From Phycicoccus avicenniae_A (GTDB taxonomy: Bacteria; Actinomycetota; Actinomycetes; Actinomycetales; Dermatophilaceae), in assembly GCF_050496545.1 (NCBI RefSeq), contig NZ_JBNVZV010000003.1, positions 186,001-250,000 on the forward strand: a stretch of DNA of 64,000 nt, read 5' to 3'. The translations under genes and the position numbers were made by a program. The notes under the pieces are model-generated. The model saw only the letters and a program-made list of their open reading frames with translations. It ran no database searches and was not told where the DNA came from. Below are positions 42,618-50,367 of this stretch, in pieces. Numbering within the stretch: the stretch's first letter is position 1; each line of letters opens with the position of its first letter.

Positions 42618-43363
42618 ATGATCTTCCGGACGACGGGAAGTGGCAGGTGGCGCAGCGCCTTGCCGACCGGGACCCACGGCCACGACGGCACGAGCGCGTG
42701 CGCCTTCTCCTTCTCGATGGCGTCGACCATCGCGGTGACACCCGGCACGGTGTCGACCATGAACGGGGTGTGCGACACCTTCTCGTTCATCTCCGAGCGG
42801 ATGTACCCGGGGTAGATGACCGAGACCCGGATGTCGAGGTCGGGCTCGCCGAGCATCTCGTTGCGGATGCCCTCGGCCAGCGCGGCGACCCCGGCCTTCG
42901 TCGCCGCGTAGGTCGTGACCGTCTTGCGCATCCCGCGCATCGCCGACACCGACGAGATCATCACGAGGTGGCCGCGCTTCTGCGCACGGAATACCTCCAT
43001 CGCCGCCTCCGTCTGGGCCAGCGCGGCGACGAAGTTGACCATCGCCGTCTGCCGGTTCGCGTCGTAACGGCCGGTGCCGAGCGGCGCGCCCTTGCCCAGC
43101 CCGGCGTTGACGACGACGCGGTCGATGGTGCCGAAGTCCTCGCGGAAGGCACGGAAGGTCTCGAACACCGCGTCGTCGTCGGTGACGTCGAGGGCACGGA
43201 TCTCGACACGCCTCCCGGTGCGCCCGACGATCTCGTCGCGCAGCTCCTCGAGCCGCTCGGTGCGCCGGGCGCAGAGCCCGAGGTCCCAGCCGCGGGCGGC
43301 GAGCTGGCGGGCCATCTCGGCCCCGAGGCCGGAGCTGGCCCCGGTGATGATCGTCGTCGGCAC
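42614..43363 (-). CDS. SDR family oxidoreductase
   Basis: 249-aa short-chain dehydrogenase. Cofactor motif TGASSGLGAEMARQL, NAGLG, catalytic Ser in ISSVSAM and YxxxK in TYAATKAGV. C-terminal part (YPGYIRSEMNEKV, KALRHLPLPVVRKIM) is hydrophobic, as in membrane-associated fatty-acyl or retinol-like SDRs. A 54-base gap separates it from the phosphotransferase, the only real gap in the operon. In the 4-hydroxyacid reading of the cluster it is a candidate keto-acyl-CoA reductase. Confidence 0.88.
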   Translation of the reverse strand: MPTTIITGASSGLGAEMARQLAARGWDLGLCARRTERLEELRDEIVGRTGRRVEIRALDVTDDDAVFETFRAFREDFGTIDRVVVNAGLGKGAPLGTGRYDANRQTAMVNFVAALAQTEAAMEVFRAQKRGHLVMISSVSAMRGMRKTVTTYAATKAGVAALAEGIRNEMLGEPDLDIRVSVIYPGYIRSEMNEKVSHTPFMVDTVPGVTAMVDAIEKEKAHALVPSWPWVPVGKALRHLPLPVVRKIM

Positions 43364-43417
43364 GGTCGGTCCTTCTCGTCGGTGGTCGGTCGGTCGAATT
43401 GCGGGTCAGGCTGCGGG

Positions 43418-44494
43418 TCAGGCGCGTTCGGCGAGGAGCCGGGCGCACCGCTGGTCGAGGTGGGCGACGACGTGCCGGAACGCGGCGTACGCGGGGTTGG
43501 TGGTCTGGCCGTGGTGGAAGCGGTAGTAGATCTGCTGCGCGATGACGGCGAGCCGGAAGAGGCCGAACACCTCGTAGAACAGCAGGTCGCGCGGCGAGAC
43601 CTCGACGCTCCGGGCCGCGCAGTAGCGCTCGACGACCTCGTCACGGGTCAGCATCCCGGGGGTGTGTGTCGGCTGGAGCCGGAGCTCGACGAAGGTGGGG
43701 TCGTCGTCGGCCTGCACCCAGTAGGCCAGCACCGAGCCGAGGTCCATCAGCGGGTCGCCGACGGTGGCGAGCTCCCAGTCGAGAACACCGACGACGCGGG
43801 TGGGGTCGTCGGGGTCGAGCACCAGGTTGTCGAAGCGGAAGTCGTTGTGGATCAACGTGTGCGGCCGGTCGGCGGGGCGGTGCGCCTCGAGCCAGGCCAT
43901 GGTCGCCTCGTGGTCGGGCACGTCGGGGGTGTGGGCGCGGCGCATCCGGCCCGCCCAGCCACCGACCTGGCGCTCGACATAGCCGTCGCCGCGGTCGAGG
44001 CCGCGCAGCCCGGCGGCGTCGACGTCGACGTCGTGCAGCCGCACGAGCACGTCGACCGCGTTCTCGCACAACGCTCGTACGGCATCGCGGTCGAGCCCGA
44101 GATCCTCCGGGACGTCCTTGCGCAGGATGGTCCCCGCGATGCGCTCCATGACGTAGAACTCCGAGCCGATGACCGACTCGTCGCCGCAGTACCCGACCAT
44201 CGTGGGCACGAGGGGAAAGGAGGCCGCGAGGCCGGCCTGGAGGTCGTGCTCGCGGCGCATGTCGTGGGCACCCTTGGCCTTGGTGCCCGACGGCGGGCGC
44301 CGCAGCACGAGGTCGCGGCCCGGCCAGCGCAGCAGGTAGGTGAGGTTGCTGGCCCCGCCGGCGAACTGGCGCACCTCGGGATCGCCGTCGAGACCGGTTG
44401 CGTCGGTTGCGTTCTCGCGCAGCCACGCCACGGCGGCCGCGACGTCGAAGGCGTCCTCGTCACGGACGCGCGAGGCCCCGGCGACCACGGTCAC
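43418..44494 (-). CDS. APH-fold phosphotransferase (ACAD10/LvaA-like kinase)
   Basis: 358-aa kinase-fold protein. N-lobe ASNLTYLLRWPGRDLVLRRPP, then catalytic loop HNDFRFDN (H216, D218, N223) and metal-binding DWELATVGDP (D239). This subgroup (human ACAD10/ACAD11 kinase domain, Pseudomonas LvaA) phosphorylates the hydroxyl of 4-hydroxyacyl-CoAs and not aminoglycosides. GTG start overlaps the SDR stop. It sits two genes from the ACAD, the arrangement expected for that chemistry; a direct test is needed for substrate. Confidence 0.85.
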   Translation of the reverse strand: MTVVAGASRVRDEDAFDVAAAVAWLRENATDATGLDGDPEVRQFAGGASNLTYLLRWPGRDLVLRRPPSGTKAKGAHDMRREHDLQAGLAASFPLVPTMVGYCGDESVIGSEFYVMERIAGTILRKDVPEDLGLDRDAVRALCENAVDVLVRLHDVDVDAAGLRGLDRGDGYVERQVGGWAGRMRRAHTPDVPDHEATMAWLEAHRPADRPHTLIHNDFRFDNLVLDPDDPTRVVGVLDWELATVGDPLMDLGSVLAYWVQADDDPTFVELRLQPTHTPGMLTRDEVVERYCAARSVEVSPRDLLFYEVFGLFRLAVIAQQIYYRFHHGQTTNPAYAAFRHVVAHLDQRCARLLAERA

Positions 44495-45300
44495 GGCAGG
44501 TACTCCTGCGGGTCGGCACCCGCCTTGCGCGCGAGGCGCTTGGCCTGGCCGACCATCATCCGGTCGTAGAGCGGCCGCAGGAACCGCTTGCCGTAGTACG
44601 CCTGCTTGCCCATCCGGTCCGTGAGGATGATGGGCCGCTTCTTGTCGATGCCGTCGAGGACGATGCGGGCGATGTCGGCGGCCTCGACCGAGGCCTTCGT
44701 GATGAGCCGGATGCCGGCCTCCTGCATCGCGGTGTCCTTGCCGGCGAACGACTCGTGCAGGTTGGTGCGGAAGAAGGCCGGGCAGACGACCGAGACGTCG
44801 ATGCCCCACGGCCCCAGCTCGAAGCCCAGCGTCTCGGAGAGCGCGACGACGCCGGCCTTCGTGGCGTTGTAGCTCGACATCCCCGGGCCGTGGACCAAGC
44901 CGGCGAGCGAGGCGACGTTGACGATGTGGCCGGCCCGCTGCTCCTTGAACAGCGGTGTGAGGGTGTGGCACCCACGCGCGACGCCGAGGAGGTTGATCGA
45001 GACGACCCGCTCCCAGTCGGCCATCGCCTCGATCTCGATGCGCCCGCCCGTCGCGATGCCCGCGTTGTTCACGAGCAGGTCGAGACCGCCCCATTCCTCG
45101 CGGACCCAGGCGAGCGCGGCGTCCCAGTCCTGCTGGCTGCGCACGTCGAGGCGCCGGTACTCGGCACCGGCCGGCACGGAGGCCGGGCGGTCCTCGGCGA
45201 GGTCGACGGCCAGCACGCGGTCGCCCCGGGCGACGAGCAGCTCGACGAGGGCACGACCGAGGCCGGAGGCCCCGCCGGTGACCAGGGCGCGGCGGGTCAT
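44491..45300 (-). CDS. SDR family oxidoreductase
   Basis: 269-aa short-chain dehydrogenase: TGGASGLGRALVELL cofactor motif, NNAGIA, Ser in VNVASLAG and SSYNATKAGV with the catalytic Tyr/Lys; C-terminal basic tail (RMMVGQAKRLARKAGADPQEYLP). It overlaps the ACAD upstream (ATGA) and the kinase downstream (GTGA). Likely oxidises or reduces a hydroxyl/keto group of the acyl chain handled by this operon. Confidence 0.88.
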   Translation of the reverse strand: MTRRALVTGGASGLGRALVELLVARGDRVLAVDLAEDRPASVPAGAEYRRLDVRSQQDWDAALAWVREEWGGLDLLVNNAGIATGGRIEIEAMADWERVVSINLLGVARGCHTLTPLFKEQRAGHIVNVASLAGLVHGPGMSSYNATKAGVVALSETLGFELGPWGIDVSVVCPAFFRTNLHESFAGKDTAMQEAGIRLITKASVEAADIARIVLDGIDKKRPIILTDRMGKQAYYGKRFLRPLYDRMMVGQAKRLARKAGADPQEYLP

Positions 45301-46571
45301 CGGGTGGCCTCCTGGGCGCGGGGGGCGTAGGGCTTCAGCAGGTGGCGCGCGACGACCCCGAGGTGGACCTCGTCCGGGCCGTCGGCGAGGCGCAGGCTGC
45401 GCGCCCCGGCGTAGGCCGCGGCGAGCGGGAAGTCCTCGCTCATGCCCCCACCGCCGTGCAGCTGGATGGCGAGGTCGATCACGTCGCAGGCCATCTGTGG
45501 CACCGCGGCCTTGATCTCGCTGACCTCCGAGAGGGCACCCTCGATGCCGACGGTGTCGAGCTTCCACGCGGCGTGGAGCACGAGCAGCCGCGCCTGGTTG
45601 ATGGCGATGCGGGCGCCGGCGAGCCGCTCGCGGTTGCCGCCGAGGTTCGCGAGGGGCTTGCCGAAGGCCGTTCTCGTGGAGGCGCGCTCGCACGCCATCT
45701 CGAGGGCCTTCTCGGCGAGGCCGACGAGCCGCATGCAGTGGTGGACGCGGCCGGGCCCGAGGCGGCCCTGGGCGATCTCGAAGGCGCGGCCGGGTCCGAG
45801 GAGGACGTTGCCGGCGGGCACGCGCACGGCGTCGAGGGACACCTCGCCGTGCCCGAGCGGCTCGTCGTACTGGCCGAGGGCGGAGAGCATCCGCTCCACG
45901 CGCACGCCGGGGGCATCCATCGGGACGAGGACCATCGAGTGCTGGCGGTGGCGGTGGGCGCTCGGGTCGGTGAGGCCCATGAAGATGCCGAGCCGGCTGT
46001 CGGGGTGGCCGGCACCGGTGGTCCACCACTTGCGGCCGTCGAGGACGACCTCGTCGCCGTCGGGGGTGGCGGTGGCGGCCATGTTCGTGGCGTCCGAGCT
46101 GGCGACCCCGGGCTCGGTCATGAGGAAGACGCTGCGGATGCGGCCCTCGAGGAGCGGCACGAGCCAGGCGTCCTGCTGCTCCGGGGTGCCGTAGCGCAGG
46201 AGCACCTCCATGTTGCCGGTGTCCGGGGCGTTGCAGTTGAGGACGAGGGGGGCCAGCGTGGAGCGGCCCGTCTGCTCGGCCACGGTGGCGTAGTCGAGGT
46301 TGGTCAGCCCGGTGCCGCCGTCGGTGCCGAAGCGTTCGGCCCACTCATCGCCCTCGCCGGCGGGGAGGAAGAGGTTCCAGAGGCCCTGGGCCCTGGCCTT
46401 CCCCTTGAGGTCCTCGACCTCGGGCGTGGGCGGCCACGGGTCCTCGCCGCGGGCGCGGCGGGCGGCGACGTCGGCGAGGAGGCGCTCCTCGACGGGCGCG
46501 ACCTCGGTGTCGACGAAGGCGCGGACGCGGGCCGCGAGTTCGGCGGCGCGGGCGGACGGGGCGAAGTCCAT
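45297..46571 (-). CDS. Acyl-CoA dehydrogenase, ACAD10/11-type
   Basis: 424-aa FAD enzyme. Helical N domain, beta domain FLMTEPGVASSDATNMAATATPDGDEVVLDGRKWWTTGAGHP, and C-domain ending LHGGGGMSEDFPLAAAYAGARSLRLADGPDEVHLGVVARHLL. Where short/medium-chain ACADs have the catalytic Glu (YEGT), this has Asp (D397 in ADGPDEVH), as I recall for the ACAD10/11 clade that removes phosphate from 4-phosphoacyl-CoA. Lead gene of the operon; its promoter (TTGAGC-17-TAGGGT) overlaps the TetR palindrome. The start is the ATG at 46571. Confidence 0.88.
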   Translation of the reverse strand: MDFAPSARAAELAARVRAFVDTEVAPVEERLLADVAARRARGEDPWPPTPEVEDLKGKARAQGLWNLFLPAGEGDEWAERFGTDGGTGLTNLDYATVAEQTGRSTLAPLVLNCNAPDTGNMEVLLRYGTPEQQDAWLVPLLEGRIRSVFLMTEPGVASSDATNMAATATPDGDEVVLDGRKWWTTGAGHPDSRLGIFMGLTDPSAHRHRQHSMVLVPMDAPGVRVERMLSALGQYDEPLGHGEVSLDAVRVPAGNVLLGPGRAFEIAQGRLGPGRVHHCMRLVGLAEKALEMACERASTRTAFGKPLANLGGNRERLAGARIAINQARLLVLHAAWKLDTVGIEGALSEVSEIKAAVPQMACDVIDLAIQLHGGGGMSEDFPLAAAYAGARSLRLADGPDEVHLGVVARHLLKPYAPRAQEATR

Positions 46572-46578
46572 GTCCTTG

Positions 46579-46607
46579 ACCCTAGACCCTTGTTGAGCGA
46601 TGCTCAA
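46579..46607 (-). promoter_or_regulatory. Promoter of the ACAD operon (TTGAGC-17-TAGGGT), leaderless
   Basis: Minus-strand -35 TTGAGC (46607-46602), exact 17-base spacer, -10 TAGGGT (46584-46579) ending 7 bases before the ATG. Confidence 0.65.
46593..46607. promoter_or_regulatory. TetR operator TTGAGC-GAT-GCTCAA
   Basis: Perfect 15-bp palindrome overlapping the -35 of the ACAD operon and touching the 5' end of the divergent TetR gene, so one site can control both. Confidence 0.75.
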
Positions 46608-46611
46608 TAGC

Positions 46612-47199
46612 GTGGGAACGGCAGCGCGGACGCGGATGACGCCCGAGGAGCGGCGGCGCCAGCTCGTCGGCATCGGGCTGCGCAAGTTCGTCGAACGCCC
46701 GGTCCAGGACCTCTCGCTCGACGAGGTCGCCGAGGCGGCCGGGGTCTCGCGCGGGCTGCTCTTCCACTACTTCCCGACCAAGACCGAGTACCACCGCGCG
46801 GTCGTGGCCGCCGCCGGTCGACGGGTGCGGCGCAACGTCACCCCCGACGACGGGGCGGTCGGCGAGGCCGCCGTGCGGCAGGTGGTCGAGCGCTTCCTCG
46901 CCCAGGTCGAGCGCCGGCGCGCCTGGTACCTGGCCCTCGTGCGCGGGCAGACCGAGCTGTCGCGGGCGGCGTCCGGCGACCCGCTCGGCACGGTCACGTG
47001 GTTCGTCGCGGAGCTCGTCTGCCGCGAGCTGGTGCTGGGTGACGATGCGTTGCCGGCGGCGCACGGATGGGTCGCCTACCTCGAGGACCGCGCGCTGCAG
47101 TGGTCGGCGCTCGAGCCGGCCGAGCGGGAGGCCGGGCGTGACGCCCTCGTCGACCACTGCGTCCGCGCCCTCACCCACCTCACCGCCGACCACTCCTGA
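46612..47199 (+). CDS. TetR family transcriptional regulator
   Basis: About 195 aa. HTH in the N-terminal third: LVGIGLRKFVERPVQDLSLDEVAEAAGVSRGLLFHYFPTKTEYHRAVV, the TetR signature. C-terminal ligand domain is helical, unremarkable in size. Start is uncertain: an ATG at 46600 lies inside the operator, GTG at 46612 is chosen, and ATG at 46636 would start at the conserved MTPEERRRQL. Divergent from the ACAD operon; likely senses an acyl-CoA. Confidence 0.85.
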   Translation: MGTAARTRMTPEERRRQLVGIGLRKFVERPVQDLSLDEVAEAAGVSRGLLFHYFPTKTEYHRAVVAAAGRRVRRNVTPDDGAVGEAAVRQVVERFLAQVERRRAWYLALVRGQTELSRAASGDPLGTVTWFVAELVCRELVLGDDALPAAHGWVAYLEDRALQWSALEPAEREAGRDALVDHCVRALTHLTADHS

Positions 47200-47216
47200 C
47201 CCTCCTGGTCCCTACA

Positions 47217-47270
47217 CGCGAACGTGGGTGAACTCGCCGGAGATCCCCGGCGAGACCACACACGTTCGCG
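47217..47270. repeat. 54-bp palindromic element between convergent genes, copy 1
   Basis: 23 of 27 arm positions pair; starts CGCGAACGTG and ends CACGTTCGCG. Located between the TetR gene and the molybdopterin oxidoreductase. Homologous to the element at 51478-51528. Probably works as a bidirectional terminator. Confidence 0.75.
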
Positions 47271-47284
47271 GAGAGGGAGGGAGG

Positions 47285-49417
47285 TCAGGGGGCGGGGGCG
47301 ATGGTCACCGGGACGCCGTTGAGCACCGCGTTGCCGCTCAGGGGGTCGACGACGCCCGGGTCGGTGAGGTCGTTGACGGATGCGCCGGGCAGCGCCGTCG
47401 CCGTCCGCAGCCGCACCCCGTCGCGCGCGTGCCCGTACCCGTGCGGGAGCGACACGACCCCGCGCATGACGTCCTCGCTGGCCGCGGCCTCGACGACCAC
47501 CGCGCCGACCGCTGACGCCACCCGCACCCGGTCGCCGTCGGCCAGCCCGTGGGCGGCGAGGTCGTCGGGATGGACGAGCAGCGCGTGCCGCGGGCGCCCC
47601 TTCGTGAGCACCGGCGCGTTGTGCAGCCAGGAGTTGTTGTCGCGCTGGTGCCGCCGCCCGATGAGCACGAGCCCGTCGCTGCCGGCGCCCTCGAACGACG
47701 CGAGCACGCCCGGCAGGGCATCGAGCACGAGTGGCGTCGCGAGGTCGACGCGCTTGTCGCGGGTCCGCAGCCGGCCCGGCAACCGCGGGCGCAGCGGCCC
47801 GAGGTCGAGCCCGCCCGGCCCTGCTCGCCGTAGCCGCCGCACCGACAGGCCCGCACCACCGGTGCGCAGCAGGAGGTCGAGCTGACGGGTCGGCGAAGTC
47901 CGCAGCCGCGCCTCGAGCGCCAGCGTCGCCCGCGACAGCCGGCGCCGCCGCGACGTGCCACCGGCCGCGAGGTACGCCAGGCCGAGGTCGCGGGCGATCT
48001 CCCAGTCGTGCCGTCCGCCCGGGTCCTTCGGCAGCACCGCGGGGGTGAAGCGCGCGGTGTCGCGGACGGCGAGCAGGTGGAAGACCAGGTCGTAGTGGTC
48101 ACGCTCGAGCGGACCGGTCGGCGGCAGGACGACGTCCGCGTGCCGGGTCGTCTCGTTGAGGTACATGTCGACGCAGACCAGGGCGTCCAACGACCCGAGC
48201 GCCGCATCGAGGCGATGACCGCCCGGCGTCGACGACACCGGGTTGCCCGCGATGGTCAGCAGCGCCCGGACCTGCCCCTCACCCGGCGTCGCGATCTCCT
48301 CGACGAGCGCCGAGACGGGCAGCTCGCCGCCGAAGCCGGGCAGACCGCGCACTCGGGTCCGCCTGCGGGAGAACCCACCCGGACCCAGCACACCGCGACC
48401 GACGAGGTCGACGGCCGGCGTGGTGAGCATCGTCCCGCCCGGCCGGTCGAGGTTGCCGGTGAGGATGTTCAGCAGTTGGACCGCCCACTGGCAGACGACG
48501 CCGTGCGCCTGGGTCGAGGCGCCCATCCGGCCGTGCACGGCGGCCGAGGGTGCGTCGAGGAGGTCCTGCGCCAGCCCCCGCACCGCGTCGGCCGGCATCC
48601 CGCTCGCCCGCTCGGCGAGCTCGGGCGTGAACGGCTCGACGGCGGCGCGCACGGCCTCGACGCCGTCGACCCAGGCCGGCGCCCGTGAACGCCCGGAGGC
48701 CAGCACCTCCCGCACGAGCGCGAGCAGCACCACCGCGTCGGAGCCCGGCCGGACGAAGTGGTGGGCATCGGCCACCTTCGCGGACTCCGTGCGCCGCGGG
48801 TCGAGGACCACGAGCCTCCCTCCGCGCGAGGCGAGCTCGCGCCGGCGGCCCGGGAAGTCCGGCACCGTCCACAGCGAACCGTTGGACGCCATCGGGTTGT
48901 GGCCGACGAGCACGAGGAGGTCGGTGCGGTCGATGTCGGGCACCGGCAGGAGGAACTGGTGCCCGTACAGCGCCCACGCCACGACGTGGTGGGGCAGCTG
49001 GTCGACCGAGGTCGCCGAGTACCGGTTCCGGGTGCGCAGCAGCCGCACGAGCGTCGGGTGGTGGGTCAGGGCGCCGAGGCTGTGCACGTTCGGGTTGCCG
49101 AGGTAGACGGCGAGCGCGTCGTCACCGTGCTCGCGCTGCACGTCGGCGAGCAGCTCGGCGGCCCGCGTGATGGCGGCGTCCCACGACGTCTCGCGCAGCC
49201 GACCGTCGGCGCCGCGCACGAGCGGCCGCCGCAGCCGGTCGGGATCGTCCTGGACCTCGGGGAGCGCGAACGCCTTGGGGCACAGGTGCCCCCGCGAGAG
49301 CGGGTCGGCCTCGTCACCCCGGATGCTCGTCACGGCGCCCGTGTCGTCCTGCGTCAGCACGAGGCCGCACATCGCCTCGCACAGAGTGCAGGAGGCGCGG
49401 CGCGTCGTCGTCGTCAT
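47285..49417 (-). CDS. Molybdopterin-dependent oxidoreductase (formate-dehydrogenase-like)
   Basis: 710-aa enzyme. N-terminal 4Fe-4S motif C10, C13, C17 and C46 (CTLCEAMC...HLCPKAF), molybdopterin-binding domains with LLVLVGHNPMASNG and VHGRMGASTQAHGV, and a C-terminal molydopterin-dinucleotide domain (NSWLHNAPVL, HPDDLAAHGLADGDRVRV, SLPHGYGH). Type is close to assimilatory formate dehydrogenase-like proteins of actinobacteria. No small Fe-S or membrane subunit is adjacent. ATG overlaps the crotonase stop, so the two form an operon. Confidence 0.88.
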   Translation of the reverse strand: MTTTTRRASCTLCEAMCGLVLTQDDTGAVTSIRGDEADPLSRGHLCPKAFALPEVQDDPDRLRRPLVRGADGRLRETSWDAAITRAAELLADVQREHGDDALAVYLGNPNVHSLGALTHHPTLVRLLRTRNRYSATSVDQLPHHVVAWALYGHQFLLPVPDIDRTDLLVLVGHNPMASNGSLWTVPDFPGRRRELASRGGRLVVLDPRRTESAKVADAHHFVRPGSDAVVLLALVREVLASGRSRAPAWVDGVEAVRAAVEPFTPELAERASGMPADAVRGLAQDLLDAPSAAVHGRMGASTQAHGVVCQWAVQLLNILTGNLDRPGGTMLTTPAVDLVGRGVLGPGGFSRRRTRVRGLPGFGGELPVSALVEEIATPGEGQVRALLTIAGNPVSSTPGGHRLDAALGSLDALVCVDMYLNETTRHADVVLPPTGPLERDHYDLVFHLLAVRDTARFTPAVLPKDPGGRHDWEIARDLGLAYLAAGGTSRRRRLSRATLALEARLRTSPTRQLDLLLRTGGAGLSVRRLRRAGPGGLDLGPLRPRLPGRLRTRDKRVDLATPLVLDALPGVLASFEGAGSDGLVLIGRRHQRDNNSWLHNAPVLTKGRPRHALLVHPDDLAAHGLADGDRVRVASAVGAVVVEAAASEDVMRGVVSLPHGYGHARDGVRLRTATALPGASVNDLTDPGVVDPLSGNAVLNGVPVTIAPAP

Positions 49418-50211
49418 CGGGCGCGCGGCCCGAACGAGGGGGCCTCGCGGCGCAGCGCCGCCTCGCGGGCGGCCTTCGTGTTGCCGCGGCCCAGCAGCCG
49501 CGCCTGCTCCAGGCGCTCACGCGCGAAGGTGCGCCGGGGGCCCGCGCTCCACGTCCGCTCGAAGATCCGCTTGGTCGCGGCGACGGCATCGGGCGAGCGC
49601 GTCGCGACCTCCTCGAGGAACCGGGTCGCGGCGACGAACGGCTCGTCGTGCACCTCGCTCGCGAGCCCGAGCTCCACGGCGCGCGTCCCGCTGACCACCT
49701 CGCCGGTCATCGTCAGCCGCTTGGCGACGTCGAGGCGGACCTGCTGGGAGAGGGCCTGCACGCCGCTCATGTCGGGGACCAGCCCCCACCGCGCCTCGAG
49801 CACCGACCACTGGGCGTCGGCGGTCGTCATCCGCAGGTCGGCGGCCAGCGCGATCTGCAGCCCGCCGCCGTAGCAGTGGCCGTGCACGGCGGCCACGACC
49901 GGCACGGGCAGCCGCCGCCACGCCCAGCACGCCTCCTGGAAGAGGTTGGTGCCGCGCCACGGTCGGGGGACGAACGCCCGGGCCACCCGTGGCGGCTCGC
50001 GCAGCACGGTCGCGAAGTCGAGGCCCGCGCAGAACGAGTCACCGGCCCCACCGAGCACGACCCCGCGCAGGGTCCGGTCGGCCCGCAGCGAGCGCGCGGT
50101 CTCGACCAGGCCCTCGAGCGTGTCGAGGGTCAGGGCGTTGAGCTTGTCGGGGCGGTCGAGGCGGACCTGGGCGATGCCGCCCTCGACGGTGCAGGTGACG
50201 GGCGCGGACAT
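49414..50211 (-). CDS. Enoyl-CoA hydratase/isomerase (crotonase family)
   Basis: 265-aa crotonase. Oxyanion-hole segments GGAGDSFCAGLDF and AVHGHCYGGGLQIALAADLRMTT, and the downstream TMTGEVVSGTRAVELGLASEV motif are intact. It handles acyl-CoA substrates, hydrating or isomerising double bonds. A TACGCT -10 ends 6 bases before the ATG. Partner in an operon with the molybdopterin enzyme; a joint pathway is not evident. Confidence 0.88.
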   Translation of the reverse strand: MSAPVTCTVEGGIAQVRLDRPDKLNALTLDTLEGLVETARSLRADRTLRGVVLGGAGDSFCAGLDFATVLREPPRVARAFVPRPWRGTNLFQEACWAWRRLPVPVVAAVHGHCYGGGLQIALAADLRMTTADAQWSVLEARWGLVPDMSGVQALSQQVRLDVAKRLTMTGEVVSGTRAVELGLASEVHDEPFVAATRFLEEVATRSPDAVAATKRIFERTWSAGPRRTFARERLEQARLLGRGNTKAAREAALRREAPSFGPRAR

Positions 50212-50217
50212 GCGGTC

Positions 50218-50223
50218 AGCGTA
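50218..50223 (-). promoter_or_regulatory. -10 element TACGCT, probable leaderless start
   Basis: Minus-strand TACGCT ends 6 bases before the ATG at 50211 of the crotonase gene. Confidence 0.45.
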
Positions 50224-50286
50224 CGGCGGCGTCCCGCGCCCGGGTTCGACAGCGGACGTTCCCCGGGAATGGCCGCGCCGCGAGGT

Positions 50287-50302
50287 GGTTGAACCCTCAA
50301 CC
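50287..50302. promoter_or_regulatory. Inverted repeat GGTTGA-ACCC-TCAACC
   Basis: Perfect 6-base arms, 66-81 bases before the Old Yellow Enzyme start; an operator candidate for a MarR/HxlR-like regulator that is not encoded nearby. Confidence 0.55.
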
Positions 50303-50367
50303 GGATGACGGGTCGGCCCGCCCACGAGGCGGGCGACCGTCCCACCCCCGAGAGACAGGACACCACC

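Noticed and set aside
43418..44494. Aminoglycoside-resistance gene
   Set aside because: The phosphotransferase fold is shared, but the operon with an ACAD and SDRs and the subgroup motifs point to lipid metabolism.
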